A stretch of DNA of 64,000 nucleotides from Ceratotherium simum simum. Lineage: Eukaryota; Chordata; Mammalia; Perissodactyla; Rhinocerotidae. Below the pieces are notes generated by a model that searched no databases, was not told the origin of the DNA, and saw nothing but the letters and a program-made list of their open reading frames with translations. Shown piece by piece: positions 62,020 through 64,000 of this stretch (position 1 is the first letter of the stretch; every line of letters begins with the position of its first letter). The stretch covers positions 23,284,937 to 23,348,936 of the forward strand of contig NW_004454178.1 of the NCBI RefSeq assembly GCF_000283155.1. The letters are read 5' to 3'. The position numbers and the translations under genes are program-made.

Positions 62020-62920
62020 TGAGCCTGAGATGTGTTCATCAACTGTCTACTTGACAGCTCCTCTTGGGTATCTTAGAGGCACCTCAACCTCAATATGTGC
62101 CCTTCCATCCTGGGGTCCCAGCACACCTGACTCATTGTTCAGGTTAGACAGCTGGGCACGTTCTGACCCCTCTCTCGGCCTTCCTCCCCGTGTCCACTGG
62201 TTCTCAAGTTCTGTTGGTTTAGCCACATGGCTCTCTGGTCACGCGTCTCGTATGACCACCACTGCCAGTGCCCTGGCCCGAGCCACCATCCCTCCCACTG
62301 AGATTCGTTTCTGTACTTTCCACTTTGTAGGTGCCCCTTCATTTCCCCCTCCAGTCGTTCTCCTAATGTGCCCAGAGGGACTTTTTAATTCGTCTGATCA
62401 GACGGCACCACCTAATGTCTTTCCAAGACTCTGTGCTGTGCTCGCGGTGGAGACCCCAGTCTAAGTCCTGAGACTGTGTCCCCACCACACCCGCCTGGCC
62501 ACCCCTCAGTTCTCAGCATCCGTGTTCTCCTTCCTGCTCCGTGCTCCTCCCTCATTCCTCAGGCTCCTTACTTTCTTTTTATCCTTGAGGTCCGGGCTTC
62601 AGGGCCACTTTCTCAGGAGAGCGTTCCTTCCCTCCTCTCCTCCCAAGTTCACTTCTTAGATCGGAACCCTGAACTCAGGCTGCCCCGCCAACTGCCGTGC
62701 TGCTGTGGGACCCAGGGCAGGGTGCAGGATCCTCAGCTGCTAAACGGCCGACAGCAGAGCACCTGCTGTGAATTAGTCGTGGCAGAACGCTCAGAGCAGG
62801 TCCCGACAAAGGAGGAAGACTCAACAAGCTTAGGGATGAAGATGATCTGTTTAATGTTCATGTTCCCCGCCTGGGCTGAAGCCCCTGAGAGCAGGGACCG
62901 AGTCTAGACTCAAATCAGTG
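62020..62920 (+). repeat. L2-like LINE relic
   Basis: 'ggcttcagggccactttctc' followed by aggagagcgttccttccctcc, and 'ctgagagcagggaccgagtc', fit the L2 3' region in order. The upstream part is pyrimidine-rich and more decayed. The 144- and 143-codon open frames in it are not genes. Confidence 0.4.
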
Positions 62921-62984
62921 TCCTCAGCACCATGTCATCTTCATCTTCATCATCACTGGCACCATGGTGGTCCTTCTGCATGAG

Positions 62985-63190
62985 GCTGGCACGTTCCCTG
63001 CACTTTGTGTTGATCAACTGATTTATTCCTCACACCGCCCCACTCCATGAGGCATATACAGATAATGAAACCGAGGCACGGAACAGCGAGGTCACATGCC
63101 AACGATCCCGCAGGTCATGACTTGCAGAGCTGAGCTAGGACCCAGGCAGCCCAGCTGTGGCACTGTGTGCTTCCCTGTTGCACTTACCAC
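62985..63190 (-). repeat. MIR SINE relic (minus orientation)
   Basis: 'cagataatgaaaccgaggca' followed by cggaacagcgaggtcacatgcc, and 'cagagctgagctaggaccca' followed by ggcagcc, are a clear reversed MIR core. Confidence 0.7.
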
Positions 63191-63681
63191 CTTTGCTAGG
63201 TGGTACATAAACGTGTACCAGACATCTGAGTGGTGGTATCAGCAAAGCAGCAAAGAATCCTCAGGAACTTGAGAAATCGTCACTAGAGGACTGGAAAAGT
63301 CCTTATAGAAATTATTATAGAAACATTCCTTATAGAAATATTGACGAATTGAATTGTTTTCTTAAATAACATTTCCTGAGATACAATTCACATATCATCA
63401 AAGTTACCTATCTAATTTTGATTTTAAGGTGTGTTTGTGGCCTGGCCTTTTGCCTCAACTCTTGGGGTGTTTGTAATCTGAAAACAAATCGTGGTTAATA
63501 TCGTCTACTTTTCATACCATATGAAGTATTTCTCATCCTGCTTATTCTCCTGAAACTCTTTAAATAGGATATTTGGCTGCCCTAGAATATGTCAAAACTC
63601 AGGACGTTGGTGGTGGTTCTCATAAATATTTCAGGCCCAGGACCCAAGCTGCTCAGAAAGGTTGGGTAAGTTACAGCCGGG

Positions 63682-63693
63682 CCACTAGATGGC
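63682..63693 (+). promoter_or_regulatory. CTCF-like binding site (plus orientation)
   Basis: ccactagatggc, followed by agtgcgg, is an exact match to CCASYAGRKGGC with a GC-rich flank. It has the same orientation as the site at 50987. Confidence 0.55.
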
Positions 63694-64000
63694 AGTGCGG
63701 TCACGGCGAGGGAGGCCGAGCCCGTGGTTTCCTTCAGGTGAGCTCATCAACCCACGAGCTGTAAGACTGAAGGTGGTAGGTTAATGTGCCACATCAATTT
63801 TAATTTGAAAGATACAATTAATTAAATTAGGCATAAAGTGGATGTGATAGAAAACTGGAAGCTCATGGCAGAAGCTCAGGTAGCTATGAAACAGCACAGC
63901 CCAAAGTTCCCATCCCTCATGCTGCTCTGTGACACACAGGGGCAAAATCCTCACCAACTCAACTGAGTGTACAGTTTGTAAAGTTTCTACCTTATAGAAA

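Larger units (their letters stand above)
39201..64000 (+). other. AGAP1: AGAP1 intron, 5' part (over 24.8 kb)
   Basis: The intron opens with gtaaat at 39201 and runs past the right edge. Named contents are given separately. Stretches 39210-40780, 43220-44640, 45280-47050, 49090-50980, 51010-52680, 52800-53530, 53740-54620, 55120-55850, 57910-58490 and 59560-61640 show no feature I can name apart from scattered L2/MIR-like debris. Confidence 0.85.

Noticed and set aside
62030..62907. Two adjacent frames of 144 and 143 codons
   Set aside because: Pyrimidine-rich L2-like sequence without stops gives long frames by composition. No known protein is recognised.
1..64000. CRISPR array, phage, operon or other microbial system
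   Set aside because: The sequence is mammalian intronic DNA. No regularly spaced repeats or dense gene strings are present.

Overview
The window is vertebrate nuclear DNA from a placental mammal. It has short exons with GT-AG borders separated by kilobases of non-coding DNA, ancient MIR, L2, MaLR and Tigger-type repeats, and a younger tRNA-derived SINE family. The SINE has a serine-tRNA-like head and a 'ggccggcccc' start, which I recognise as the equine/perissodactyl ERE type. A perissodactyl (horse, rhinoceros or tapir) is therefore the best guess. This rests on memory of the SINE and not on a database search.

The only gene I can support is AGAP1 (Arf GTPase-activating protein with GTPase-like, ankyrin and PH domains), on the + strand. 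Four consecutive coding exons lie at 4361-4448, 29549-29634, 33758-33899 and 39066-39200. Their reading phases fit exactly (0/1, 1/0, 0/1, 1/1) and give 150 codons plus one base. Together they encode nearly the whole N-terminal GTPase-like domain. The 5' exon(s) lie left of the window. The exons for the rest of the protein (split PH domain, Arf-GAP zinc finger, ankyrin repeats) lie to the right. The window ends more than 24 kb inside the intron after the fourth exon.

Layout. 1-4360 is intron, with an L2-like relic and a CCAT-type microsatellite. 4449-29548 is a 25-kb intron with three ERE SINEs (one nested in a Tigger-type transposon), two minus-strand MaLR LTRs, MIR and L2 relics, a CpG-rich patch near 25.7-26.1 kb and several homeodomain-site-rich segments. 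29635-33757 and 33900-39065 are shorter introns; the latter holds a strong CTCF-like site and a young SINE. 39201-64000 is one partial intron with a MITE, four SINEs, a MaLR LTR, candidate enhancers, two more CTCF-like sites and one exon-like open segment at about 52.7 kb.

No operon, CRISPR array, phage or other microbial system is present, and I see no clear new biological system. The items most worth checking are the exon-like segment at 52689-52798 (phase-compatible with the preceding AGAP1 exon), the intronic CpG patch, the CTCF-like sites, and the clusters of homeodomain/TCF-like sites in the introns, which could be long-range enhancers. Nearly all other open frames in the window are chance or repeat-derived.
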